From: DAIUFH01 sp036844705
GTDB taxonomy: Bacteria; Bacillota; Clostridia; Tissierellales; Tissierellaceae
Length of the DNA stretch: 18,298 nt
Direction: 5' to 3'
NCBI GenBank assembly: GCA_036844705.1
Contig: DAIUFH010000043.1
Span: 1-18,298 of the forward strand
Positions 1 to 6,625 of the stretch are shown piece after piece (position 1 is the first letter of the stretch; each line of letters opens with the position of its first letter). Under the pieces are notes generated by a model. That model was not told the origin of the DNA. It did not search any database and saw only the letters and a list, made by a program, of their open reading frames with translations. Both the position numbers and the translations under genes were made by a program.

Positions 1-4
1 TATG

Positions 5-60
5 GAGAAGCTAATAGGGGAAAATATGTGCTGAGAAGCCAATAGGGGAAAATATGCGCT
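5..60. repeat. Tandem direct repeat, two 28-bp units
   Basis: Two adjacent 28-bp units, 5-32 and 33-60, differ at only two positions (12/40 and 29/57, both T/C). Each contains the core AATAGGGGAAAATATG. The last base of unit 2 is the first base of the -35 box of the promoter at 60-88, so the pair sits where an activator or repressor would bind. There is no spacer between units, so this is not a CRISPR. The array may continue to the left of the window. Function is inferred from position only. Confidence 0.75.
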
Positions 61-88
61 TGACAACATTCCTCATAATACTTAGAAT
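60..88 (+). promoter_or_regulatory. SigA-type promoter of the DUF3870 gene
   Basis: TTGACA (60-65), a 17-bp spacer and TAGAAT (83-88) give a perfect -35 and a 5/6 -10 at ideal spacing. The predicted start near position 95 leaves a leader of about 37 nt before the TTG start at 132. The tandem 28-bp repeat abuts the -35 box. Confidence 0.8.
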
Positions 89-131
89 ATAATTATAAGG
101 TAAATCCTTTTAATTGAAAGGAGGCTTATAA

Positions 132-455
132 TTGAACGATATTCATTCTGTATATGTAATCGGAGAATCACGCACTAATTCAGACAACGCTATTACCCAG
201 ATGTATGGATCCTTTTACATGGCTTTTGAGATAGACGATGTCACTCATGAAGTGATGGATTTCAGTTGTACTCATACAATTGACCTTACTGAACGTTATT
301 TATATAAGTTATTTATTGGAAAGCGATTCCAAGATATTGAAAACTGGCTAGAGAAGGAATTGACACAACGCTATGGTGGTTCTTCTCGAAAGGCGGTAAT
401 AGTATCCTATCGAGATGCTTTGAAACGCTGGCAAGTTATGACCAGAAATGAATAA
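132..455 (+). CDS. DUF3870 domain-containing protein
   Basis: This 107-aa protein of unknown biochemical function is recognised as DUF3870 by its length and conserved segments: an N-terminal VIGESRTNSDNAITQMYG (residues 9-26), a central block with ShT/ThT-like DFSCTHTIDLTE, and a C-terminal YGGSSRKAVIVSYRDALK. It has no signal peptide or membrane segment, so it is probably cytoplasmic. The start is TTG at 132, chosen because GAAAGGAGG (116-124) lies 7 nt upstream and no ATG in frame fits. Downstream are a DUF819 transporter and an M19 dipeptidase in the same orientation, suggesting a role in peptide or amino-acid metabolism; this is context inference. A terminator at 529-579 separates it from the transporter gene, so it may be transcribed alone from the promoter at 60-88. 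Confidence 0.88.
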   Translation: MNDIHSVYVIGESRTNSDNAITQMYGSFYMAFEIDDVTHEVMDFSCTHTIDLTERYLYKLFIGKRFQDIENWLEKELTQRYGGSSRKAVIVSYRDALKRWQVMTRNE

Positions 456-498
456 ATACAGTACATAAAACTATATAATTGTTGCTTTGTCCATGCTT

Positions 499-579
499 GA
501 TATGGCTTCAACCATATCGTCGCAGATGAAACCCAACAAAACAGACGTGTTCTCACGTTTGGTTTTTGTTGGGTTTTTT
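499..579 (+). terminator. Hairpin plus rho-independent terminator after the DUF3870 gene
   Basis: A perfect 7-bp hairpin (499-505 with 512-518, 6-nt loop) is followed by a long terminator. Its 5' arm is 529-549, its loop TTCT (550-553) and its 3' arm 554-576. The stem has an ACGTG/CACGT top and an AAACCCAACAAAA base pairing with TTTTTGTTGGGTTT, with a small internal mismatch, and a run of six T ends at 579. It most simply ends the DUF3870 transcript. Because it lies only 75 nt before the DUF819 gene it could also be a leader attenuator, but I see no convincing antiterminator. Confidence 0.85.
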
Positions 580-596
580 ATGATATGTTATTCTAG

Positions 597-627
597 TTAT
601 AAATCGGGAAGGGAGACCCGTTTATAA
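597..627 (+). promoter_or_regulatory. Stem-loop in the DUF819 5' untranslated region
   Basis: TTATAAA-T-CGGG (597-608) pairs with CCCGTTTATAA (617-627) to give an 11-bp stem with one bulged T (604) and the loop AAGGGAGA. No T run follows, so it is not a terminator. The loop repeats the sequence of the gene's own ribosome binding site (AAGGGAGAG at 639-647). It could be an RNA regulatory structure or, as DNA, an operator dyad. Confidence 0.45.
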
Positions 628-653
628 AATAAATTAAAAAGGGAGAGAAATAA

Positions 654-1811
654 ATGATTACTAGTGGCTTTACTTACATCGCATTTTTAGTATTCTTTTC
701 TGCCATGCTTGTTGCCATAAAAAAAGTAACGAATTGGAAAGTCTTTAATTTTGTTCCACCAATAGTTATGGTATACTTATTCAACATGGTTTTCTGTACT
801 ATCAACCTATGGGATATGGAGGCAACTGCTGCAGCCTATTCAGCAACAAAAAATAACTTACTATACGCAATGATTTTTGTTATGCTGTTAAGCTGTGATT
901 TCCGTAAATTAGCTAAGTTAGGCGGCAGGATGATTGCTATATTTATGGGTGGTGCTATTACTATATCTATAGGATTTATAATTTCATTCGTATTCTTTAA
1001 GGGCGTTTTAGGAGTGGAATCTTGGCGTGCTCTTGCAGCTCTTTGCGCTTCTTGGATTGGTGGATCTGGAAACATGGCAGCTATACAGGATGCACTATCT
1101 GTACCAGAAGCTGACTTTGGTGCTGCTCTTATTGTTGATACAGTTTTCTACTCAGTATGGATTGCACTATTGTTGGTTGTAATTCCATTTGCATCTAAAT
1201 GGAATAAGGCAGTAAAAGCTGATACATCTAAGTTAGAAGCTATTGCTGCTGCAACTAATGCCGAAGTGGATAAAGATAATAAGGCTCTTGACTTTACTTC
1301 TTTACTTACTTTATTAGGTCTATCTCTAATGATTTCTGCAATTGCCCAGAATTTAGGCGGAGTTTTAGCTTTTGGGATGATAGATAAGGGAACAATGACC
1401 GTTTTGTTAGTTACTGCAATTGGACTAGTAGCTGCCATGTCTCCAATTGGAAAGATGGCTGGCATATCAGAAATGTCTAATATATATTTATATGTGGTAA
1501 TTGCACTGTTAGCTTCTCGTGCTGGATTAAACGAAATATTGGCTGCTCCTATGTGGCTAGTGGCTGGTTTACTTGTACTTATCATTCATATTATTGGAAT
1601 GTTTCTGTTGTCTAAACTATTTCACTGGGATTTGTGTATGGTATCTACAGCGTCTTTGGCAAACATCGGAGGTTCCGCATCAGCACCTATAGTTGCATCT
1701 GCTTATGATGCTTCTTACGCAGGTATTGGCGTATTAATGGGAGTATTAGGTGCAGCTATTGGGAATGTCATGGGACTACTAGTGGCAAGTATTATGCAAT
1801 TTTTTGCTTAA
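654..1811 (+). CDS. DUF819 family (YjcL-like) membrane transporter
   Basis: This 385-aa polytopic membrane protein belongs to DUF819 (Bacillus YjcL type). Roughly ten hydrophobic segments flank a hydrophilic central loop (about residues 181-213, KWNKAVKADTSKLE onward). Two related helix-break motifs, WIGGSGNMAA (134-143) and NIGGSASAPI (337-346), lie in equivalent places of the two halves. This indicates an inverted-repeat transporter fold, as known for CPA/AT-type carriers. The transported compound is not established for the family. Placement directly before a dipeptidase suggests a dipeptide, cyclic dipeptide or amino-acid carrier; that is inference. The start ATG at 654 follows AAGGGAGAG (639-647). 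There is no terminator before the dipeptidase gene 132 nt downstream, so the two are probably co-transcribed. Confidence 0.87.
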   Translation: MITSGFTYIAFLVFFSAMLVAIKKVTNWKVFNFVPPIVMVYLFNMVFCTINLWDMEATAAAYSATKNNLLYAMIFVMLLSCDFRKLAKLGGRMIAIFMGGAITISIGFIISFVFFKGVLGVESWRALAALCASWIGGSGNMAAIQDALSVPEADFGAALIVDTVFYSVWIALLLVVIPFASKWNKAVKADTSKLEAIAAATNAEVDKDNKALDFTSLLTLLGLSLMISAIAQNLGGVLAFGMIDKGTMTVLLVTAIGLVAAMSPIGKMAGISEMSNIYLYVVIALLASRAGLNEILAAPMWLVAGLLVLIIHIIGMFLLSKLFHWDLCMVSTASLANIGGSASAPIVASAYDASYAGIGVLMGVLGAAIGNVMGLLVASIMQFFA

Positions 1812-1876
1812 TGGAATCATTGCATATAGATTTAAAGTAACTTTGTATTACGATATTTTGAGTTTGATAAAACTAA

Positions 1877-1913
1877 GGAGGTAATTGAATTTGAAAAATA
1901 AAATTCTACCTCC
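1877..1913 (+). promoter_or_regulatory. Shine-Dalgarno-sequestering hairpin in the dipeptidase leader
   Basis: GGAGGTA (1877-1883), the strong ribosome binding site of the possible leader ORF, is perfectly complementary to TACCTCC (1907-1913) inside that ORF, with a 23-nt loop. Folding would hide the ribosome binding site, and a ribosome moving through codons 6-8 would open it. Functional meaning is inferred. Confidence 0.4.
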
Positions 1914-1932
1914 CAAAACAGCTACAAATTAA
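1891..1932 (+). CDS. Possible 13-aa leader peptide upstream of the dipeptidase
   Basis: A TTG start at 1891 lies 9 nt after AAGGAGG (1875-1881), a better ribosome binding site than that of the dipeptidase itself. The product would be MKNKILPPKTATN. Its TAA stop (1930-1932) shares bases with the dipeptidase ribosome binding site AAGGAGAG (1931-1938), which favours translational coupling. The Pro-Pro pair at residues 7-8 is a known type of slow-translation site. Nothing proves it is translated; the strong site, the overlap and the hairpin at 1877-1913 are the reasons for listing it. Confidence 0.35.
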   Translation: MKNKILPPKTATN

Positions 1933-1943
1933 GGAGAGACGTG

Positions 1944-2912
1944 ATGAGACAAAATAAAATCATAAGACCTTATGCTTTAATAGATCTTCACTGTGATACA
2001 CTGACTGACGGGAAGTATACAAGTACTGGAACTTTAGACACATTGGAGGATCCTAAGCGTATTTTGAGCCTATCTTCTATTCCGAAAGATGTTCACTGGG
2101 CACAGTTTTACGCAGTGTTTATCCCAGATGAAGTAAGAGGTCAGGAAGCAATCGATTATTATGAGGCTAATAGGAATAGCTTCTATCGTCAAATGGAAAA
2201 ATTTAATAACCAAGTAATGGCCTGTAGGACTTCTGCCGATATGAAGGCAGCTTGGGAGGTAGACAAGACAGCGGCATTTCTTACTATTGAAAATGGTTCT
2301 GCCATAGCAGGTGATTTAAAGCGGATAAAGTTGCTTGCTGATGATGGAGTAAGAGCTCTAACTTTAGTATGGAATGGGGAAAATGAATTGGGTTCTGGTC
2401 ATACTACTAATCATGGACTATCTGATTTTGGCAAGGTTGCGATACGTGAGTTAGAAGATCAAGGAATTATTGTAGACATCTCCCATCTTAACGATTCCGG
2501 ATTTGATGATCTCTTAAAAATAGCAAAAAAACCATTTATGGCTACTCATTCTAATGCTAGAGCTGTGTGTAGTCATAAGCGTAATCTTACTGATGACATG
2601 ATCCTAGAGATGGTCCATCGTGATTGTCTCATAGGGCTAAATTATTTCATAAAATTCATTAAAGATGATGGTAATGTAAAAGACCTTGACGATTTGTACC
2701 GACATGTTGAGCATTTCTTTGCATTGGGCGCAGAAAAGAATTTGGCTTTAGGTTCTGATTTTGATGGCGCTATTCTTCCTGAGTGTCTTAATAGTCCAGC
2801 GGATGCTACTGAATTGTATCAGTATTTCATTTCTAAAGGACTGACTCAAGAGCAAGCAGAAGGAATTATGTATAAAAATGCACAGAACTTTTTCCAGAAT
2901 AATCTAGGTTAG
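1944..2912 (+). CDS. Membrane dipeptidase-type metallopeptidase (family M19)
   Basis: This 322-aa protein is of the renal/membrane dipeptidase family M19, binuclear zinc enzymes that hydrolyse dipeptides, in bacteria often including D-residue C-termini. Visible metal ligands are His16 and Asp18 (DLHCDT), bridging Glu116 (TIENG), His181 (DISHL) and His202 (ATHSNAR); Asp272 in GSDFDG is the conserved catalytic-region aspartate. The segment aligned with the LTH of the mammalian enzyme reads LTLVWNGENELGSG, so the usual substrate-binding His is Trp143, with His153 and His157 nearby. Length is slightly short but complete, and there is no signal peptide, so it is probably cytoplasmic. ATG at 1944 is preferred to GTG at 1941 because it lies 7 nt rather than 4 nt after GGAG. 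Co-transcription with the DUF819 carrier suggests uptake followed by cleavage of a dipeptide. The exact substrate cannot be read from sequence. Confidence 0.93.
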   Translation: MRQNKIIRPYALIDLHCDTLTDGKYTSTGTLDTLEDPKRILSLSSIPKDVHWAQFYAVFIPDEVRGQEAIDYYEANRNSFYRQMEKFNNQVMACRTSADMKAAWEVDKTAAFLTIENGSAIAGDLKRIKLLADDGVRALTLVWNGENELGSGHTTNHGLSDFGKVAIRELEDQGIIVDISHLNDSGFDDLLKIAKKPFMATHSNARAVCSHKRNLTDDMILEMVHRDCLIGLNYFIKFIKDDGNVKDLDDLYRHVEHFFALGAEKNLALGSDFDGAILPECLNSPADATELYQYFISKGLTQEQAEGIMYKNAQNFFQNNLG

Positions 2913-2921
2913 TTAAGGTAT

Positions 2922-2985
2922 AAGATTTGGAAAATCTTCAAAACGCGTTGGAATTCTTAAAAAGAATTTCAACGCGTTTTGTATT
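2922..2985 (+). terminator. Double-hairpin terminator after the dipeptidase gene
   Basis: A perfect 7-bp hairpin (2922-2928 with 2932-2938, loop GGA) is followed by a 20-bp stem. CAAAACGCGTTGGAATTCTT (2939-2958) pairs with 2962-2981 with one G-T pair and loop AAA. The tail is T-rich but not a clean T run. The stem is nearly symmetrical and could act on both strands, protecting against read-through from the minus-strand promoter at 3297-3325. Confidence 0.85.
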
Positions 2986-3032
2986 ATATTGGTTTAGAAA
3001 ACAAGCAAAGTTTAAGATTGGAACAACATAAT

Positions 3033-3225
3033 TTAGGGTATTGTACTCATAATCTCTAAGCTTTCATTTTTAGTTCTATCAAGTGAAAATATAGATCTAG
3101 GTATGCCATTTAAATCATACAGCGAAAAACCAAGAGATAGAAAAGGCCTTAAGTTCATGTACGCTACTACATGAAAGAATGAAGTCATAAATTTCTTTCC
3201 AAGGTATATTCATATTACTCTTCAT
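3033..3225 (-). pseudogene. Remnant of a LuxR-type transcriptional regulator
   Basis: Read on the minus strand from ATG 3225 (or 3213) the sequence gives MNIPWKEIYDFILSCSSVHE and on to about LKAF. After a change of frame near 3137-3145 it gives SLGFSLYDLNGIPRSIFSLD, then RTKNE, ending at a stop at 3033-3035. From memory these two pieces resemble, respectively, the start and a later part of the sensory (GAF-like) region of LuxR-family regulators in related clostridia. The segment normally between them and the whole C-terminal HTH are missing. A near-consensus promoter at 3325-3297 points at it. It is therefore best read as an internally deleted, frameshifted and truncated gene. Family assignment is uncertain because the fragments are short. 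Confidence 0.4.
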
Positions 3226-3296
3226 AACAATTATCTTCAATCTATGCTAAAACCTTTTCATTAGTATAAATTTAGGATGTACTTGCTTTTACTTTA

Positions 3297-3325
3297 ATTC
3301 TATTAGAAGTGCTTGTGGATGTCAA
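3297..3325 (-). promoter_or_regulatory. SigA-type promoter facing the regulator remnant
   Basis: On the minus strand, TTGACA (3325-3320), a 17-bp spacer and TAGAAT (3302-3297) match the same -35/-10 pair as the promoter at 60-88. The predicted start near 3290 would give a transcript of about 60-80 nt before the remnant's ATG codons. Confidence 0.6.
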
Positions 3326-3475
3326 TGAGAGTAGATTATAGTTTTCATCAACGAGTTAATTCACAAATAAAATTTATAATTTGGGAGGAATTATAATTAT
3401 AATTGTCGAATACAAATATGGGTATGAAGCTGCCAATATGTCGGTAAAAAAAGTTAAAATTTTGTTTGTAAGTCA

Positions 3476-3504
3476 TTGACATTAGTACAAAAATACAAGA
3501 TTCT
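3476..3504 (+). promoter_or_regulatory. Candidate promoter of the LevR-type regulator gene
   Basis: A perfect TTGACA (3476-3481) is followed after 17 bp by GATTCT (3499-3504), a poor -10 (3/6). With the gene's ribosome binding site AGGAGGT at 3516-3522, the leader would be under 25 nt. The weak -10 suggests low basal or activated expression. Confidence 0.4.
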
Positions 3505-3529
3505 GTCGAGGTTTTAGGAGGTAAGCCCA

Positions 3530-6304
3530 ATGGAAGAGATATTAAAACTTATAAAACAATTAACGGAGGATGTTAATGTTCAGGATAATTATGAATTATT
3601 TACAGCAGAAAGTCTTGCCGATAATTTAGGAGTCAAGCGTAATACAGTAAGCAATTGGTGTAATAGATTAGTTGAAAGAGGATTATTAATTAAGATTCAG
3701 GGAAGACCAGTATATTTTTTACATTTTGAGGCATTTTGCAAACGTTTTTTCATACCTAGTAAGCAATTTTTTAACAGCATAGAGGATTTGTTTGGAGAGG
3801 AAGCAGGAAGTGTCGAATCCTATAAAGAACCTAAAAAGGATGTATTTTCTGATGTTATTGGTAATAATGGAAGTTTAAGAAAAGCGATAGAACAAATGAA
3901 AATTTCACTTTTTTATCCTAGCAATAGATTACCTATCATATTGATAGGATCTACAGGCGTTGGGAAAACATATTTAGCTACCTTGATGCATAAATTTGCA
4001 ATTGAAAATAAGATAATTACTGGGGAAGCTCCATTTATTTCCTTTAACTGTGCTCAATACGCAGAGAATCCTGAACTCTTAGCCAGCAATTTATTTGGTT
4101 ATGTGAAGGGTGCTTTTACTGGTGCTTATACTGATACTGAGGGGTTGTTAGAGGTTGCAGACGGAGGAATTCTATTTCTAGATGAGGTTCATAGGATTAG
4201 CAAGGAAGGACAAGAAAAACTTTTTACATTTATGGATCAAGGGGTATTTAGAAGAGTAGGTGAAAGTGATGGCTGGCATAAAGTGAATGTTCGGCTAATT
4301 ATGGCTACGACAGAAAATCTTTCTACAAGTTTTCTAGAGACATTTTTGAGAAGAATTCCATTGATAATAAAGATTCCATCTTTAGAAAAAAGGGGTTACA
4401 AAGAGAAGCTTCAACTGATTTATTTATTCTTTTTAAATGAAAGTAAAATATTGAATCATGAACTAATAGTATCTGAAAAAGTATTGCAAGTTTTAATATC
4501 AAGCAATAAGAGTGGAAACGTGGGTGCCTTGGAGAATTTGGTTAAAATTATTTGTGGTACTGCATATTCTCATCAACAGAGTAAAGATACAATAATTATC
4601 AAATTACCAGATGTACCTGAAGATGTACTTTATAATAATAATTCAAAAGACAAGTTCACCAAAGAGTTAAATAATATTAGGATTTCACCACAGATGAGTT
4701 TACCTGAATTATGTGATAGAGGATCTATAGATAAGTCTAATATTGATATAGTTTTTCATAAATTGGAGAATGTACTCATTAGCAAAGATGATAAGGAAAA
4801 AAAGACTATAGATTGTGAATATAAAATACTCCAAATAGTAGAATCCTTTTTTAGCAACATAGGTTGTATTACAATTGCAGAAGAAGAGCAGGGTTTAATG
4901 AAATATTTAGTGGATAGTATGCAAGAAGTTTCTCGTTATATAGAAGACAATTATGAGGTAAGATTTAAGGGAAGTTCTATCTATGATATCGCAACTTATT
5001 TATATTATCGTATTAATGAATCAAGAAATCAAAGGCAACATAGCGAACAATATATTTCTTTAATAAAAACATTAGAAGATTTCTGTAGGGATCAAATCCC
5101 CATGGCAAAAAAGATAAGTACAATTATCGAGAGCAATATTGATGTTGGTCTTAACGATGAGGATATAATTTTATTTTCACTATACCTTAAAAGTTTATTG
5201 ATGAAGGGAGTCAAAGGTCATAGTAGGGGGATAATCATAGCACATGGCAATACTACTGCTAGAAGTATTAGCAATGTTGTTAATAATCTTCTAGAGAAAA
5301 ATTTATTTGATTTTATTGATATACCTGTTGAGAGTAATGATGAAGAAATAATAAATTTCTTTACTAAATTTTCAAAGAATAAAAATACTACAAAAGGAAT
5401 AATTATATTAACTGATTTTATATTATCAGACGATGTCTGCAACCAGATAGGAAGGTTGTCTGATGGACAAGTTTTGATACTAAATAATATATCAACAGAT
5501 TTTGCTCTTGCAATAGGTAGGAAGTTAAAGGAGGGAGCTGATTTCCAGGAAATTATTGAATTCTATAGTATAAATTATAAGATCCCTCATAAGTTAATAT
5601 ATCCAACTAATAAAATGAGTAAATGCTTAATTTCATGCTGCATAACTGGTATTGGAGCATCAGAACCTATCCGTCAAATGCTTCATGAAAGTCTTCCAAG
5701 AGGTGTTGAAATAGCCGTTGTTAGTGAAGATTATGGAACACTATTGAGAAAGGGGAAAAATAGTCCCATTTTTAGTTCTTACGATGTTTTAGGCATTATT
5801 GGAACTTTAAATCCAAGAGTTAAGGATGTAACTTATATATCGTTAGAAGAATTAATTTTAGGAGAATCTACGGATAAAATTAAAGACATACTATCTAATA
5901 TTATTAGCGATGAGGAGCTATCAGAGTTTCAATATAATCTTTTTATAAACTTTTCATTAGAAAATCTTATGAGAAAGTTAGTAGTACTTGATGCGAACAA
6001 GCTAATTTTTGATGTTGATGAATGCATCAATCGATACAAAGATATGACAGGAATAGAATTTTCTAACAGAAAACGTATGTCTATAATATTTCATGTGTGT
6101 TGTATGACTGAAAGATTAGTTAGAAGGATACCAATAGAGATATTGATTGATGAGGAAGAGGATATTATATTGCAAAGGGAAAAACAGGAGATGTTGATAG
6201 TACTTAAAAGAGCATTTAGTATAATTGAAAAAAACTACAATGTAAATATTCCATTATGTGAATGGAATAACATAATGGACATTATTCTTATGGATTATAA
6301 TTGA
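3530..6304 (+). CDS. LevR/ManR-type sigma-54-dependent PTS transcriptional activator
   Basis: This 924-aa enhancer-binding activator turns on a mannose-family PTS operon through sigma-54 RNA polymerase. Domains in order: N-terminal winged HTH (about 20-65, AESLADNLGVKRNTVSNWC); AAA+ domain (about 105-345) with Walker A GSTGVGKT (140-147), the sigma-54 contact loop GAFTGA (194-199), Walker B ILFLDEV (214-220) and arginines in FLRRIP (273-277); PRD1 (about 455-560); an EIIA-Man-like domain with IIIAHG (His572); an EIIB-like domain beginning SCCITGIGAS (702-711); and PRD2 (about 800-924) with HVCCMTERL (His855). In the family, phosphorylation of the EIIA and PRD histidines by HPr and the cognate EIIB sets activity. 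Here PRD1 has Ile487 where PRD2 has His855, so only PRD2 seems phosphorylatable. Start ATG follows AGGAGGT by 7 nt. The adjacent downstream PTS operon carries a matching -24/-12 promoter. Confidence 0.95.
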   Translation: MEEILKLIKQLTEDVNVQDNYELFTAESLADNLGVKRNTVSNWCNRLVERGLLIKIQGRPVYFLHFEAFCKRFFIPSKQFFNSIEDLFGEEAGSVESYKEPKKDVFSDVIGNNGSLRKAIEQMKISLFYPSNRLPIILIGSTGVGKTYLATLMHKFAIENKIITGEAPFISFNCAQYAENPELLASNLFGYVKGAFTGAYTDTEGLLEVADGGILFLDEVHRISKEGQEKLFTFMDQGVFRRVGESDGWHKVNVRLIMATTENLSTSFLETFLRRIPLIIKIPSLEKRGYKEKLQLIYLFFLNESKILNHELIVSEKVLQVLISSNKSGNVGALENLVKIICGTAYSHQQSKDTIIIKLPDVPEDVLYNNNSKDKFTKELNNIRISPQMSLPELCDRGSIDKSNIDIVFHKLENVLISKDDKEKKTIDCEYKILQIVESFFSNIGCITIAEEEQGLMKYLVDSMQEVSRYIEDNYEVRFKGSSIYDIATYLYYRINESRNQRQHSEQYISLIKTLEDFCRDQIPMAKKISTIIESNIDVGLNDEDIILFSLYLKSLLMKGVKGHSRGIIIAHGNTTARSISNVVNNLLEKNLFDFIDIPVESNDEEIINFFTKFSKNKNTTKGIIILTDFILSDDVCNQIGRLSDGQVLILNNISTDFALAIGRKLKEGADFQEIIEFYSINYKIPHKLIYPTNKMSKCLISCCITGIGASEPIRQMLHESLPRGVEIAVVSEDYGTLLRKGKNSPIFSSYDVLGIIGTLNPRVKDVTYISLEELILGESTDKIKDILSNIISDEELSEFQYNLFINFSLENLMRKLVVLDANKLIFDVDECINRYKDMTGIEFSNRKRMSIIFHVCCMTERLVRRIPIEILIDEEEDIILQREKQEMLIVLKRAFSIIEKNYNVNIPLCEWNNIMDIILMDYN

Positions 6305-6357
6305 TAGACTTAAGAGGAAGTTAATAAGTATTAATGATGTATGCAAAACAATATTTG

Positions 6358-6406
6358 AAGAGGTAGTTATGGAAATGTAGAGATTGTTTCTATGACTACC
6401 TCTTTT
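6358..6406 (+). terminator. Terminator of the activator gene
   Basis: The arms 6358-6375 and 6387-6404 form an 18-bp stem starting AAGAGGTAGT/ACTACCTCTT, with two G-T pairs and an 11-nt loop, followed by TTTT. It insulates the sigma-54-controlled operon from the activator transcript. Confidence 0.85.
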
Positions 6407-6427
6407 AAATGATATTTTTATTAATAT

Positions 6428-6440
6428 AGTGTCTGACACT
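6428..6440. promoter_or_regulatory. 13-bp palindrome, candidate upstream activator site
   Basis: AGTGTCTGACACT is a perfect dyad (6-bp arms, one central base). It lies about 190 bp upstream of the predicted sigma-54 start, in the range used by enhancer-binding activators. The link to the LevR-type protein is inference. Confidence 0.3.
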
Positions 6441-6530
6441 TCGGGAGCTGTAGGATAAAATGTGACAAAGATAATTTTTTTAAATAAATTTAAGACTTGT
6501 TTTTAAACATAATTAATAGCTTATTTAACG

Positions 6531-6544
6531 CAACAATGTAGTTG
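6531..6544. promoter_or_regulatory. Dyad CAAC-N6-GTTG, candidate activator site
   Basis: CAACAATGTAGTTG is a short inverted repeat centred about 87 bp upstream of the predicted transcription start. LevR-type activators bind dyads roughly 100 bp upstream, so this is the better placed of the two candidates. The arms are only 4 bp, so chance is not excluded. Confidence 0.3.
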
Positions 6545-6597
6545 TTTACTAAATGATTTTGAGCAATTTATATAACCATAATTTCTTATGACGAAAG

Positions 6598-6615
6598 TTG
6601 GCATATAAATTGCTT
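6598..6615 (+). promoter_or_regulatory. Sigma-54 (-24/-12) promoter of the PTS operon
   Basis: TTGGCATATAAATTGCTT carries TGGCA at -24 and TTGCT at -12, with exactly 10 bp between the GG and GC elements as the sigma-54 consensus requires. It is the only such match I noticed in the window and lies between a sigma-54 activator gene and the operon that such activators control. Predicted start is near 6625. Confidence 0.88.
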
Positions 6616-6625
6616 ATTTAATTGA

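Larger units (their letters stand above)
2982..3529. other. Gene-poor interval between dipeptidase and LevR-type regulator
   Basis: In 548 bp I find no intact gene. The interval contains a minus-strand remnant of a regulator (3033-3225), a minus-strand promoter (3297-3325) and the probable promoter of the downstream regulator (3476-3504). The stretch 3335-3475 holds only very AT-rich sequence and short reading frames without convincing starts. Confidence 0.7.

Noticed and set aside
5..60. CRISPR array at the left edge
   Set aside because: The 28-bp units are directly adjacent with no spacers and only two copies are visible.
481..579. T-box or known metabolite riboswitch in the DUF819 leader
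   Set aside because: No T-box motif, specifier structure or recognised aptamer signature is visible; two simple hairpins explain the sequence.
1148..1585. 145-aa minus-strand reading frame inside the DUF819 gene
   Set aside because: Shadow of the transporter coding frame with no recognisable motif or start signal.
1843..1871. Promoter TTGTAT-17-GATAAA before the dipeptidase
   Set aside because: The match is poor and its start would fall inside the leader's ribosome binding site; co-transcription with the DUF819 gene is simpler.
3348..3530. 60-aa minus-strand reading frame overlapping the activator promoter, and a short plus-strand frame ending at about 3479 containing EYKYGYEAANMSVKK
   Set aside because: Neither has a good start or recognisable similarity; the sequence is very AT-rich. 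The plus-strand piece could be a gene scrap but I cannot support it.
6428..6470. Transposon end suggested by the AGTGTCTGACACT palindrome
   Set aside because: No partner repeat or transposase is visible nearby; kept only as a candidate activator site.
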